From positions 930,001-994,000 of the forward strand of contig NZ_AUHA01000002.1 of NCBI RefSeq assembly GCF_000422945.1: DNA of 64,000 bases, written 5' to 3'. Shown piece after piece: positions 46,922 to 54,915 of the stretch; positions within the stretch are counted from its first letter, which is position 1, and each line of letters begins with the position of its first letter. A program made the translations under genes and the position numbers. The notes below the pieces were generated by a model that worked only from the letters and a program-made list of their open reading frames with translations, did no database searches and was not told the origin of the DNA. The stretch comes from Daejeonella oryzae DSM 19973 (GTDB taxonomy: Bacteria > Bacteroidota > Bacteroidia > Sphingobacteriales > Sphingobacteriaceae).

Positions 46922-48319
46922 CTATTCGGGCTGCTTGTTAACAGGAGCGTTTCGTTGCAGAGTGGGAAGTGTTTCTACCTCTGTTTTGCAATTATAAAAT
47001 CTGGCGTTTTTCAATAGCAAAACATCCGGAGCTGCTGATATGGCGATATTGAAATTCCGGAATGTTAAACTGTCAAGCACAGTATTTCTAGCATCCGGCG
47101 AAATCAGTAAAGCGGGTCCGGAATAATTGCCGGCACTTTTAAGCTCCAGCTTGCCGCTGGCTTTCATGTAAAGGGAATCCCGCCTGATAAAGATCGTATC
47201 GCTAATAATAATAGTTTTTCCAAAAACGGAATCAGAAAGAATCAGTGAGTCTCCCTGAAAGGCATCGATAGTTTCCTGTAATTTTATTTCAGATGAATTT
47301 CTGGTATTTACAACAACCGCAGGGGCATAATTTTCTTGTTTTACCTGTTCTTTCGTATTGCTATTCCAAAGCATCCATAAAAATGAACTCAGAAATATGA
47401 GGCACAGAACAGAAAGTATAATAATGCTTTTTCGGCCTCTCTTTTTTGGCGGCCCGGATTGTTCTGATTCAGCACTATTCACGACGGTTTCTGTCAAAGC
47501 TGATTCCTTAACAGAAGGCATTTTTTCTTTCAGGTTTTGAACCGGCATTGTTGCCGATTGTTTAACCGGCTGATTGTTGTTAAATACCAGTACAACGGTA
47601 ATATTATCCTTGCCGCCATTTTGGTTGGCAGCATCTATTAATAAATTGCATTTTTCCTGCAGCGAATTTTCCCGTACAAGAATAGATGTAATTTGCTTCT
47701 TATCCACCATATCGGTCAGCCCGTCGCTGCAAAGCATTAATATGTCACCGGGTAAAAACGGAGATTGGCCGGTTTCAATAAAATCATCCTTGCTTCCAGA
47801 TTGCTCTTTCATGCCCAGGGCTTTATTTATTTCATTCCTTTTGGGATGACGCATGGCTGCTTCTTCTGTCAGGCGACCGCTTTCTTCCAAAAACCCTATA
47901 AAAGAATGGTCTGTAGATATTTTAACCAGTGACTTATCGCGAAGCAAATACAATCTGGTATCGCCAACATGGGCGTATGAAAATTGATTTTTTTCCAGAT
48001 CGACTATCGCCAGCGTGAGCACACAGGCCATATTAGAATGCTGAGGATTACTTAATTTGGCTTCGTAAATTCTTTCGTTAGCTTTATTAAACGATTCTTT
48101 CATTAGGGAAGTCAAATCCTTAACAGGATTTTCGAAATGCTCGATAATGCTTTTCCGGGCAATTTCTGCTGCTATTTCACCGCCGGAGTAACCGCCTACG
48201 CCATCAATTACGCAGGCAATAATCAGCTCATTTGCGCTTATTTTTTCAGCAATAAAAGTATCTTCATTATTGCCGCGAACTTTCCCCGTATCTGTTTTTC
48301 CGAAGTAAATTTCAGTCAT
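46922..48319 (-). CDS. PP2C-family protein phosphatase with transmembrane helix and periplasmic domain
   Basis: The 465-residue protein begins with a complete PP2C domain (1-246): RGNNEDTF with D20, VIDGVGGY with D39 and G40, AHVGDTRLYLL, CSDGLTD with D199 and GGKDNITVV with D238. These supply the metal ligands. A lysine/arginine-rich linker (PPKKRGRKS) precedes one membrane helix (298-317). The remaining roughly 145 residues, a beta-rich possibly right-handed helix-like domain, are periplasmic. Actinobacterial PstP has the same phosphatase, helix, external-domain order. Its start overlaps a 32-codon membrane-peptide gene by 8 bases. Predicted role: reversing the operon kinase. Confidence 0.92.
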   Translation of the reverse strand: MTEIYFGKTDTGKVRGNNEDTFIAEKISANELIIACVIDGVGGYSGGEIAAEIARKSIIEHFENPVKDLTSLMKESFNKANERIYEAKLSNPQHSNMACVLTLAIVDLEKNQFSYAHVGDTRLYLLRDKSLVKISTDHSFIGFLEESGRLTEEAAMRHPKRNEINKALGMKEQSGSKDDFIETGQSPFLPGDILMLCSDGLTDMVDKKQITSILVRENSLQEKCNLLIDAANQNGGKDNITVVLVFNNNQPVKQSATMPVQNLKEKMPSVKESALTETVVNSAESEQSGPPKKRGRKSIIILSVLCLIFLSSFLWMLWNSNTKEQVKQENYAPAVVVNTRNSSEIKLQETIDAFQGDSLILSDSVFGKTIIISDTIFIRRDSLYMKASGKLELKSAGNYSGPALLISPDARNTVLDSLTFRNFNIAISAAPDVLLLKNARFYNCKTEVETLPTLQRNAPVNKQPE

Positions 48320-48410
48320 TACGTTTATATGAGTTTTTTATATCCATAAAATGAGCAATTAATAAAAATACGCAGAGGACCAATAAGGCCATGGATAGAA
48401 TATGAGCCAT
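48312..48410 (-). CDS. Predicted 32-residue membrane peptide in the kinase/PBP operon
   Basis: A short ORF fills the gap between the FHA-like and PP2C genes. It reads M-A-H-I-L-S-M, then a hydrophobic run (ALLVLCVFLLIAHF) and a polar tail (MDIKNSYKRND), i.e. one predicted membrane helix. It begins 5 bases after the upstream stop codon. Its TGA overlaps the PP2C start (ATGACTGA), a classic coupling geometry. This tight fit at both ends is the main support. No family is recognised, and a chance ORF cannot be excluded. Confidence 0.5.
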   Translation of the reverse strand: MAHILSMALLVLCVFLLIAHFMDIKNSYKRND

Positions 48411-48414
48411 CAGA

Positions 48415-49362
48415 TCAGGATTTAAAAATATTAATGCCAATAATACCGTTCAGCATAATTCTGGAGTTAAGGGGTAATTCTACCCATTCCGGATGATTTA
48501 TTTCGCTGATTTTAACTTCTTTTTCATTGAGAATTGTTTTTTCGCCGAACGAAGCAAGGTAAAATTTACCATCAGAAGTATTATGCCGTATTTGCAGATG
48601 CGGTGTATTAACCCAGTCTGATGGAACTATGAAAATATTTTTATCATCACGGGTTTCATCTTTTCCGGATACCAGAATTTCATTTTCTTTCATTAAATAT
48701 TCGACCCGCTTTCCGGAAAATTCCTTTTCGTGAAGAATTGTCTCCAGGCGGGCCAGTGTTTTCACCGGAGCCGCAGGATTTTTTTCGTCGTATTGCAGTT
48801 CTTCCGCATACGGAACCTCGTAATAACCCTCGCTGTAAAATGTAAACCCTTTGAGAATTTCCTGGTTCACGTCATAAGTCTGAGCAATTCCCGTTTGCCG
48901 GGGAATAAAAGTTACCCGCAAATTTTCTTCTTTCTGATCGCTACCCGGTAAAAGCTTTCCCATAAAACCCATATCTCCTTTTTGATAATCGGGATGAGAA
49001 ACAAACCTGAACACCCATTTAGAACTGGATGGCTCTACCGTTTTTCCTTTATTTCGGTAATCCTGCAAAAGCAAATAAAATTTCTTTACGGATTCATGTA
49101 CAATCAAACCAAAAATGCCTTGTTTGTTATCCATAAATTCTTTGAAATCATCAGGACTAAAGCAGATGATAAATTCATGATAAAATACCTGCCTGTTTGC
49201 GAAAGATAATTCGGTTATAGATTCGTTAAATTTATTCAGAATATAGGTGTAAACATCATTTGGAGTAAGTGACTGAGGTTTTGAAGAGGTGTTAACCTCA
49301 TCTCCGGTCAAAAACCATTCATGTATATTAAGGCGCTCCCAGAAGGTAGATTTTTCTTCCAT
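48415..49362 (-). CDS. FhaA-like protein with degenerate FHA domain
   Basis: The 315-residue protein appears to be the first gene of the kinase/PBP operon. Its N-terminal part (about 30-100; YTYILNKFNESITEL, FYHEFIICFSPDDFKEFMD) recalls the N-terminal DUF3662-type domain of actinobacterial FhaA. The C-terminal roughly 90 residues have the secondary-structure rhythm of an FHA domain (NEILVSGKDE, TPHLQIRHN, YLASFGEKTILNEKEV, VELPLNSRIMLNG). The G-R and S-R-x-H residues that contact phosphothreonine are absent. It may be a structural rather than phospho-reading partner. The assignment rests on pattern and neighbourhood, not on a database match. Confidence 0.62.
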   Translation of the reverse strand: MEEKSTFWERLNIHEWFLTGDEVNTSSKPQSLTPNDVYTYILNKFNESITELSFANRQVFYHEFIICFSPDDFKEFMDNKQGIFGLIVHESVKKFYLLLQDYRNKGKTVEPSSSKWVFRFVSHPDYQKGDMGFMGKLLPGSDQKEENLRVTFIPRQTGIAQTYDVNQEILKGFTFYSEGYYEVPYAEELQYDEKNPAAPVKTLARLETILHEKEFSGKRVEYLMKENEILVSGKDETRDDKNIFIVPSDWVNTPHLQIRHNTSDGKFYLASFGEKTILNEKEVKISEINHPEWVELPLNSRIMLNGIIGINIFKS

Positions 49363-49500
49363 AAATTATAAAGAATAAATTTATTTCGTGTAATTACAAT
49401 TTTTATACCACTAAAACCTGTACTGAATACGTTTTAATAAGATTAAGTAATTGCTAATAATTATCAGATTAATATTTTCTGATATTCAGATAATTACAAA

Positions 49501-49528
49501 CAAAAAAAGGCGGGATTGCTCCCGCCTT
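49501..49528 (-). terminator. Intrinsic terminator of the OmpA-type gene
   Basis: AAGGCGGGA pairs with TCCCGCCTT around TTGC. Read on the minus strand it ends in a run of seven T, 20 bases after the stop codon of the 49548-51485 gene. Confidence 0.86.
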
Positions 49529-49547
49529 GTATTTTATTTGATGCTGA

Positions 49548-51485
49548 TTATTTAACCGGAATAATATCAATAATTACGGTTCTGTTGTAAAAACGTTCTT
49601 CGGGAAGATTGTTTTCAAACGGTGAGTGGCTCACGTCTTCTCCAAAACCCATAGTTTCAAATTTTACATTATTTCTTCCGGAAGCGGACAATGCACGCTC
49701 AAGAATTTTCTGAGTTTGCAAGGCCCGGTTTGAAGATAATTTCTGGTTGTAACCTTCTTCTCCGATAACATCTGTGTGACCATGTACAATTACTGTTGAA
49801 CCTTCAGATATTAATGGAGTAACTACATCCGTTAAGAATTTATCATATGAAGCGATTGAATTGGCCTTGTTGAAATCGAATAAAATACTGTAGCGGAAAC
49901 CTTTTGGAGTAGTTTCATCCTGGCGTACCAAACGAAGAGTACTTTCTTTTTTAACAGGAGTTCCATTTTTAGTTTCGCCCAATAAAGTCACTTTGTAGTT
50001 TCCTTCTGCTGCATTACCTAAAATTGACATTCCCGGAACACTTTCCTGATCTCTTGTAAAAGGACCGAATTTTTGGATAGTACCTGCTTCATTAGTCATT
50101 TCTACAGACCATGTTTTCAATAAAACATTTGCTCCGTCTGCGTTGAAAACTACATGACTGTCAAGAGGATCTGCTTGAGTAGCAATAAATTGTACAGGTT
50201 TCATCATACCGCCGCCAACTTCCATTAATAATTCAGAAGAACTGCTTTCAATATCAACACGTCTGTCTCCAGCACGAAGTACTACCAGCTCTTTGGTTGC
50301 ACCCGGCTGCTCAGAAGGAATAAGGGGCTTAGTCCGGCCTTTAGTAGAAATCCTAGAGGCCTCAATTCCGAATACAGAAACCAAATATTGTTTTATCGAC
50401 TCAGCAAACGCTTTACCTTCCTGAGGTCCTTTGGCAGAAGCACCGCTTAACGCGATACTTGAACCCGAATTTGCTCTCATGCGATCTCCTAAAATATTCA
50501 GGATGTTATAATAAACGTTCAATTGTCTGGCAGAACGGCCAGTCATAGTTTCTGTTTGTTCTTTCTGTAATTGCTCTTCTTTAAAAGCCGTTGCCTGCGT
50601 GCTGGAAAGCAATATGTAACGGCCTGGTATCATCGCTGATCCTTCATCAAAAAATACAGAATTACGAAGTGGCAAAGTTTCACTTATCTGGCGTGTTAAA
50701 GGAAGGGTTTTAGGACCACGTACAGCAAAAGTAACTTCACGTACAGGTACTGCAACAACAGGAGATTCTGTAACCGGGGCTTTTTTAGATTTACCAAATT
50801 TTAAGGCAATTCCGGTTCTAACTGTGGTAATAGATAAACTTTCTATATCACGCGGATCTTGTCCGAAGTATGGATGGAAGGAAACAAATGGTGAAAGATT
50901 CACTTTGTTTGCACTGCCTGCAGGAGAAATTTGGAAATCATATCCCATACCTACCTGACCTGAAATCAGAGAATTGCGCATTGCGCTCATTTCTCCATCG
51001 GTATTAGGCTGCTTTTCTTGAGTGTATTCAAAATCATTCTGTAAATTGAATGCTACACGAGGACCGGCAAAAAAGTAGAAGTTAGAAGAAGGAAGTCCCA
51101 AACGCAGGCTTGGTTCAACGGTTAGGTAACTCGTATTGGTTTGCAAAGTTGCCGGGCAATCGCAAGCTGCAATCACATCATCAAACTTTGCACCGCGGCC
51201 ATCATAGCCAACATTTAACATGGCTCCTAATATTCCTGCTGGACGATATTCCATTAGAAAAGATCCGAAAGGACGTACTCCAAATCCTTTATGAAAGGCA
51301 GCAGGAACAATTAATGAATTATTTAATCTTTGAGTTGTTCCATCATAGAAGTTAAAATTTGCGGCACCAGATACACCAAACCACCAGGTTGGCTGTGTAG
51401 TCTGTCCCTGCACTGAACCGAAGCCCAGTATGATCATCAAAGAACAGATGATAAATTTTTGTGTTATTTTATTTGTGGGTAACAT
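49548..51485 (-). CDS. OmpA-family outer-membrane protein paired with ice-binding adhesin
   Basis: The 645-residue protein has a signal peptide (about 1-27, ending SVQGQ). An N-terminal porin-like beta-barrel follows (about 30-235; TSYLTVEPSLRLGLPSSNFYFFAGPRVAFNL, VRTGIALKFGKSKK). The middle region includes SGASAKGPQEGKAFAESIKQYLVSVFGIEASRISTKGR, itself OmpA-like. The C-terminal OmpA domain has VHGHTDVIGEEGYNQKLSSNRALQTQKIL and GFGEDVSH. It starts 77 bases after the ice-binding-type gene on the same strand, separated by a short hairpin. Predicted role: outer-membrane anchor to peptidoglycan. Confidence 0.88.
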   Translation of the reverse strand: MLPTNKITQKFIICSLMIILGFGSVQGQTTQPTWWFGVSGAANFNFYDGTTQRLNNSLIVPAAFHKGFGVRPFGSFLMEYRPAGILGAMLNVGYDGRGAKFDDVIAACDCPATLQTNTSYLTVEPSLRLGLPSSNFYFFAGPRVAFNLQNDFEYTQEKQPNTDGEMSAMRNSLISGQVGMGYDFQISPAGSANKVNLSPFVSFHPYFGQDPRDIESLSITTVRTGIALKFGKSKKAPVTESPVVAVPVREVTFAVRGPKTLPLTRQISETLPLRNSVFFDEGSAMIPGRYILLSSTQATAFKEEQLQKEQTETMTGRSARQLNVYYNILNILGDRMRANSGSSIALSGASAKGPQEGKAFAESIKQYLVSVFGIEASRISTKGRTKPLIPSEQPGATKELVVLRAGDRRVDIESSSSELLMEVGGGMMKPVQFIATQADPLDSHVVFNADGANVLLKTWSVEMTNEAGTIQKFGPFTRDQESVPGMSILGNAAEGNYKVTLLGETKNGTPVKKESTLRLVRQDETTPKGFRYSILFDFNKANSIASYDKFLTDVVTPLISEGSTVIVHGHTDVIGEEGYNQKLSSNRALQTQKILERALSASGRNNVKFETMGFGEDVSHSPFENNLPEERFYNRTVIIDIIPVK

Positions 51486-51526
51486 GAGATATCTTTTTTA
51501 AAAAGTTTTTTCGTTTGTTTTAGTAA

Positions 51527-51542
51527 ATCCCCCGAAGGGGAT
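51527..51542 (-). promoter_or_regulatory. UUCG-capped hairpin between adhesin and OmpA genes
   Basis: On the minus strand ATCCCC-TTCG-GGGGAT forms a six-pair stem with a C(UUCG)G loop, which is exceptionally stable in RNA. No real U tract follows, so it is more likely a message-stability or partial-termination element that tunes the ratio of the two genes. Confidence 0.45.
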
Positions 51543-51562
51543 AAACTTATAATATAAGGTGA

Positions 51563-53617
51563 TTATGGTTTGATAACCGTGGCTGTATTTAAGGTAACAG
51601 CAGTTTGTGCCAATAATCTACCAGTAACTTTTGAACCTGTATTCAGGGAAATAAGCGTTTTACTCAGGATATTTCCGAATAATACTGTGTTGGTTTGAAG
51701 AACTGCCTGACCTGCAACAACCCATGTAATGTTTTTGGCTTGTGCGCCGCCCAGCAACCTAACCTGTGCACTATTATTCAGAGTAAGGTCTTGTGCGATC
51801 TGGAAAACCCATGTATCATTTGGTCCTCCTGATAAAGTCACACTAGCATTAGGATCAATTAAAACTCCAGTACTCCATTTATAAAGACCTGGAGCCAACG
51901 TAAGACCGCTTATATTTCCGGCTCCTCTTTCAAGAATAGGTGCAGGAGTTACTAAATTATTTGCAGTGGTATATGCAGTTTCCATATTTGCAATTGCTAC
52001 TGTCAAATTGCTTGGAGTAGGTGCAGCATAATCAGATGCATAAACTTTTCCGGTAACATGTGTAGCAATGGTTGTGTGTGAAGACTGACCGTTGGTATCC
52101 ATTATTAATCCAAAACCGGTAATTGAGGTGGCAGCAGCCGGACTCACTCCAATATTACCCTCTACTGAAGTAATACCTGTACTTGATATGCCGGATTTAG
52201 TTAAGATTGAATAATCAGCAGCTAAGCCTAAATTGATAGGGCCGGGGCCGATAGCTAACACTGGAGTAAAATTAGCAGTGATTATTTTGTTCGAATTCAT
52301 ATTAACCGTTAGAGGATTTGCTGAACCCGAAGCATCTCCGCTCCATGATGAGAATACGAAACCTGCATTTGCAGTAGCTGTAAGCTGAACTGTGCTTCCA
52401 TGATTGTAATTTGCCTGATTAGGGTTTTTTACAACGTTTCCATTGACAGCATTTACAGTTAGAGTGTAGGTGTTAATTGTAAAATTAGCAACCAATGTTC
52501 TGTTGGCATTTAATACGAACGTATAATTTGCGCTTGTAGACGCAACAACTCCGGTAGCTTTATCTGTCCAGTTAGTAAAAGTGTAACCCGGGTTTGGATT
52601 CGATGTTACAGTTACTGAAGATCCAGAATTATAAGAACCTTCTCCGTCAGTTGTACCACCTGCAGTAGGGCTCGATGATAATACTACCGCTAATTGGGAA
52701 GCAGGTACAACTCTGTAGTTGGCCACCAGTGTTCTGTTTCCGCTTATTAAAAACTGAAAGCTTGAACTGGTAGAAACAATAGCTCCGTTATCTGTCCAGT
52801 TTACAAACGTATAACCTGTATTTGGAGAAGCTGTGACAGTTACTAAAGAACCTGCACTAAATTGACCGCCTCCGGCAGTTATTCCGCCAGCAGCTGGATT
52901 TGAAGATAAATTCACTGCAAAATTTCCTACAGTTACTGCTGCAAAGTTTGCAACCAGTGCTCTGTTACCTGCCAATGTGAACTGGTAACTCGGACTTAAT
53001 GAAGCAACTACACCATTATCTGTCCAGCTTGTAAAGGTAAAGCCTGTATTTGGTACAGCAGATACAGTAACAACTGACCCATTTGCAAAAGTACCAGCTC
53101 CAAGAAGGGTACCGCCGACTGCCGGATTAGCTGATAATGAAACCTGAGGAATTGTGGTGAATGACCATACATAATCCTCAACCATTGCTGTACGCAATGT
53201 ATCAGTTGCACCTGTTGAGATTGTTCCCGTGTAAGTGGTAAATGGCAACAAAGCAACGTCCGGCTTAAATGTGAATACAGTTCCGTTTGCAGTAGGAGCA
53301 ACCGTGCCTTTTATAAGCGTGGTTCCTTGTTTAATTGTAAACGTTGTATTGTTAATTGTAGAAGCCTCCATATCGGTATTGAAGGTTGCAGATATTACTT
53401 TACCCAGAACAACATCAATAGCTTTATCTGTAGGGTCGGTTGAAACAACAACCGGGCAAAGGCCTACAATTTCGCCTTCAAAATTATCTTTTTTACATCC
53501 TGCTAAAAAGACAATCAGTAATAAGGAGAAGGACCATATGGTATTATAAATTTTAGAATAGCTCCGGCTATGGTGCACCTGCGTACTATCCGTTTTAAAA
53601 GTAATTGTTTTGCTCAT
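51563..53617 (-). CDS. Lipoprotein with DUF3494 ice-binding-type domain and repeated beta domains
   Basis: The 684-residue protein has a lipoprotein signal ending FLAGC (Cys41). A Big_5-type Ig domain lies at about 55-153 (VVVSTDPTDKAIDVVLGKVISATF). Four divergent InlB-B-like repeats lie at about 155-450, each with a GSxVTVTAxPNxGYTFxxWTDNG core. The C-terminal DUF3494 domain (about 455-684) shows LGLAADYSILTKSGISSTG, EGNIGVSP, LAPGLYKW and LGGAQAKNITWVVAGQAVL. DUF3494 covers ice-binding proteins and adhesins whose real ligand is often unknown. No ice-binding residues can be confirmed here. The unusually long, charged N-terminal extension before the lipobox is odd. Confidence 0.88.
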   Translation of the reverse strand: MSKTITFKTDSTQVHHSRSYSKIYNTIWSFSLLLIVFLAGCKKDNFEGEIVGLCPVVVSTDPTDKAIDVVLGKVISATFNTDMEASTINNTTFTIKQGTTLIKGTVAPTANGTVFTFKPDVALLPFTTYTGTISTGATDTLRTAMVEDYVWSFTTIPQVSLSANPAVGGTLLGAGTFANGSVVTVSAVPNTGFTFTSWTDNGVVASLSPSYQFTLAGNRALVANFAAVTVGNFAVNLSSNPAAGGITAGGGQFSAGSLVTVTASPNTGYTFVNWTDNGAIVSTSSSFQFLISGNRTLVANYRVVPASQLAVVLSSSPTAGGTTDGEGSYNSGSSVTVTSNPNPGYTFTNWTDKATGVVASTSANYTFVLNANRTLVANFTINTYTLTVNAVNGNVVKNPNQANYNHGSTVQLTATANAGFVFSSWSGDASGSANPLTVNMNSNKIITANFTPVLAIGPGPINLGLAADYSILTKSGISSTGITSVEGNIGVSPAAATSITGFGLIMDTNGQSSHTTIATHVTGKVYASDYAAPTPSNLTVAIANMETAYTTANNLVTPAPILERGAGNISGLTLAPGLYKWSTGVLIDPNASVTLSGGPNDTWVFQIAQDLTLNNSAQVRLLGGAQAKNITWVVAGQAVLQTNTVLFGNILSKTLISLNTGSKVTGRLLAQTAVTLNTATVIKP

Positions 53618-53716
53618 GATTAATCGTTTTATTGATACTTGTTTTAATATTCTGTTATGAATTGATCAGAATTTAGGACGCTATAAACCTACCTTCTATT
53701 GCATTAGAAAACGTTA

Positions 53717-53739
53717 TACAACTCTGTAAATAAGTTGTA
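53717..53739. promoter_or_regulatory. Inverted repeat upstream of the ice-binding-type gene
   Basis: TACAACT, nine bases, AGTTGTA lies 100-122 bases before the ATG of the 51563-53617 gene and downstream of the AraC gene. A second hairpin (CACACTT/AAGTGTG, 53745-53761) follows the AraC stop codon. Operator function is inferred from position only. Confidence 0.3.
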
Positions 53740-53765
53740 AGATTCACACTTTTTAAGTGTGGATT

Positions 53766-54296
53766 TTAGTTCAAATGCTTGAAGGCGGAGGGAGTAATTC
53801 CCGTAATTTTTTTAAATTGATTTGATAAATGGGCCACGCTGCTATAATTTAACTTCCACGAAATTTCTGTTAAATTCAATTCATCATTGCCAATTAATTC
53901 TTTTACTCTCTTTATTTTATGAAGGATCATATAATGTTCAATGGTAATTCCTTCTGTTTCTGAAAAGATATTTGCCAGGTAGGTATAATTGAGATTTAAT
54001 TCAGAACTTAAATAATTAGAGAAATTAATTTTCAGATCGCAATCTGAATAGTGAACCATTTCGATAACAACATTTTTAATTTTTTGAATGAGAATGCTTC
54101 TTTTGTTATCTATCAGCTCTAAACCGCATTTTTGCATAGCGACTTTAATCATTTGAAGTTGTTTGTCTGATATAAAGTCAAGAATTTCTACTGCTCCAAG
54201 TTCCACAGACGTGCAATAAAGACCAATTTTTTCAAATTCGATTCTTACAATCATTTTGCATCGCTCGCAAACCATGTTTTTTATGAATAGTTTCAT
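53766..54296 (-). CDS. AraC-family transcriptional regulator
   Basis: The 176-residue protein has a short N-terminal domain with a CxxC pair (C10, C13 in MVCERCKM), reminiscent of heavy-metal-associated domains. A typical AraC double helix-turn-helix follows at about 90-176 (LNYTYLANIFSETEGITIEHYMILHKIKRVKELI; LTEISWKLNYSSVAHLSNQFKKITGITPSAFKHL). This compact architecture recurs in Bacteroidota. Whether the cysteines bind metal or sense redox state is unknown. It lies upstream of the ice-binding-type gene on the same strand, a plausible but unproven target. Confidence 0.88.
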   Translation of the reverse strand: MKLFIKNMVCERCKMIVRIEFEKIGLYCTSVELGAVEILDFISDKQLQMIKVAMQKCGLELIDNKRSILIQKIKNVVIEMVHYSDCDLKINFSNYLSSELNLNYTYLANIFSETEGITIEHYMILHKIKRVKELIGNDELNLTEISWKLNYSSVAHLSNQFKKITGITPSAFKHLN

Positions 54297-54915
54297 TATG
54301 ACCTGTTATACAAAGGAGAGTCCCTTAATTAAATAATGAGTTTTGAGGATTTTGATGAGTTGCAATTAGAAACGAGTCTACAGGAAGATTTCTGCTATTA
54401 GCCGCTTCTGGCGGCATTTTCTGCTTAAAATCTTATTTGAAATTTATATGCGATAAATAAAGAGATGTATTTTATGAGGATTTTTTAAACTTAAATATGA
54501 TAGTAATTAATTCACAGAATTAAAATATTTCTTATGAAGTTATTAATAGCCATTTTTTGAGATAAAATTTTTAATTTTTATAATATTAGATTAAAGTATA
54601 GTTATGATTATTGATTCATGTATACGTGAGTTTCCTCTGATTAGTTTAAAGGAGTTTATGTATCTTTTTAACTAAATTTTTACAAAACTCCTTAAAATTT
54701 TTAAAACAATTTCAAATTCTCAAAATATCCTCTTGGTTTCCATTGCCTGAAAATTGCCTCTGGACTCAATTTTTTGATCTGGCATAAAAAGTGATATTAA
54801 TTTTATTCCTGACTAAAGATGCCTTTAAGAGGTTTAATCATCATTCAGGGACTAATTAAATTTTTAATATTTCTTAAATCATACCGATTTTAAGAAATGA
54901 ATTAAGCTCGTAGCA
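54297..54915. other. 619-base non-coding region upstream of the kai operon
   Basis: This very AT-rich region lies between the divergent AraC and kaiC genes. A small hairpin (GCCGC/GCGGC, 54401-54415, followed by ATTTT) is the only structure noticed. No convincing ORF, RNA gene or TAnnTTTG promoter is visible. Its length leaves room for regulatory sites of both flanking genes. Confidence 0.5.

Noticed and set aside
40488-49362. Interpretation of the kinase/phosphatase/FHA genes as a type VI or type VII secretion regulation locus
   Set aside because: No Tss, TagF, Ess or Esx-like gene is present in the operon or nearby. The central member is a cell-wall synthase.
52240-53100. Regularly spaced similar blocks in the ice-binding-type gene, considered as a CRISPR or DNA satellite
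   Set aside because: They are protein repeats (InlB-B-like domains of about 75 residues) inside an intact reading frame. DNA identity is low and spacing is far larger than in CRISPR arrays.
54401-54415. Small GCCGC/GCGGC hairpin followed by ATTTT, considered as a terminator
   Set aside because: No gene on the plus strand ends upstream of it, and the stem has only five pairs.
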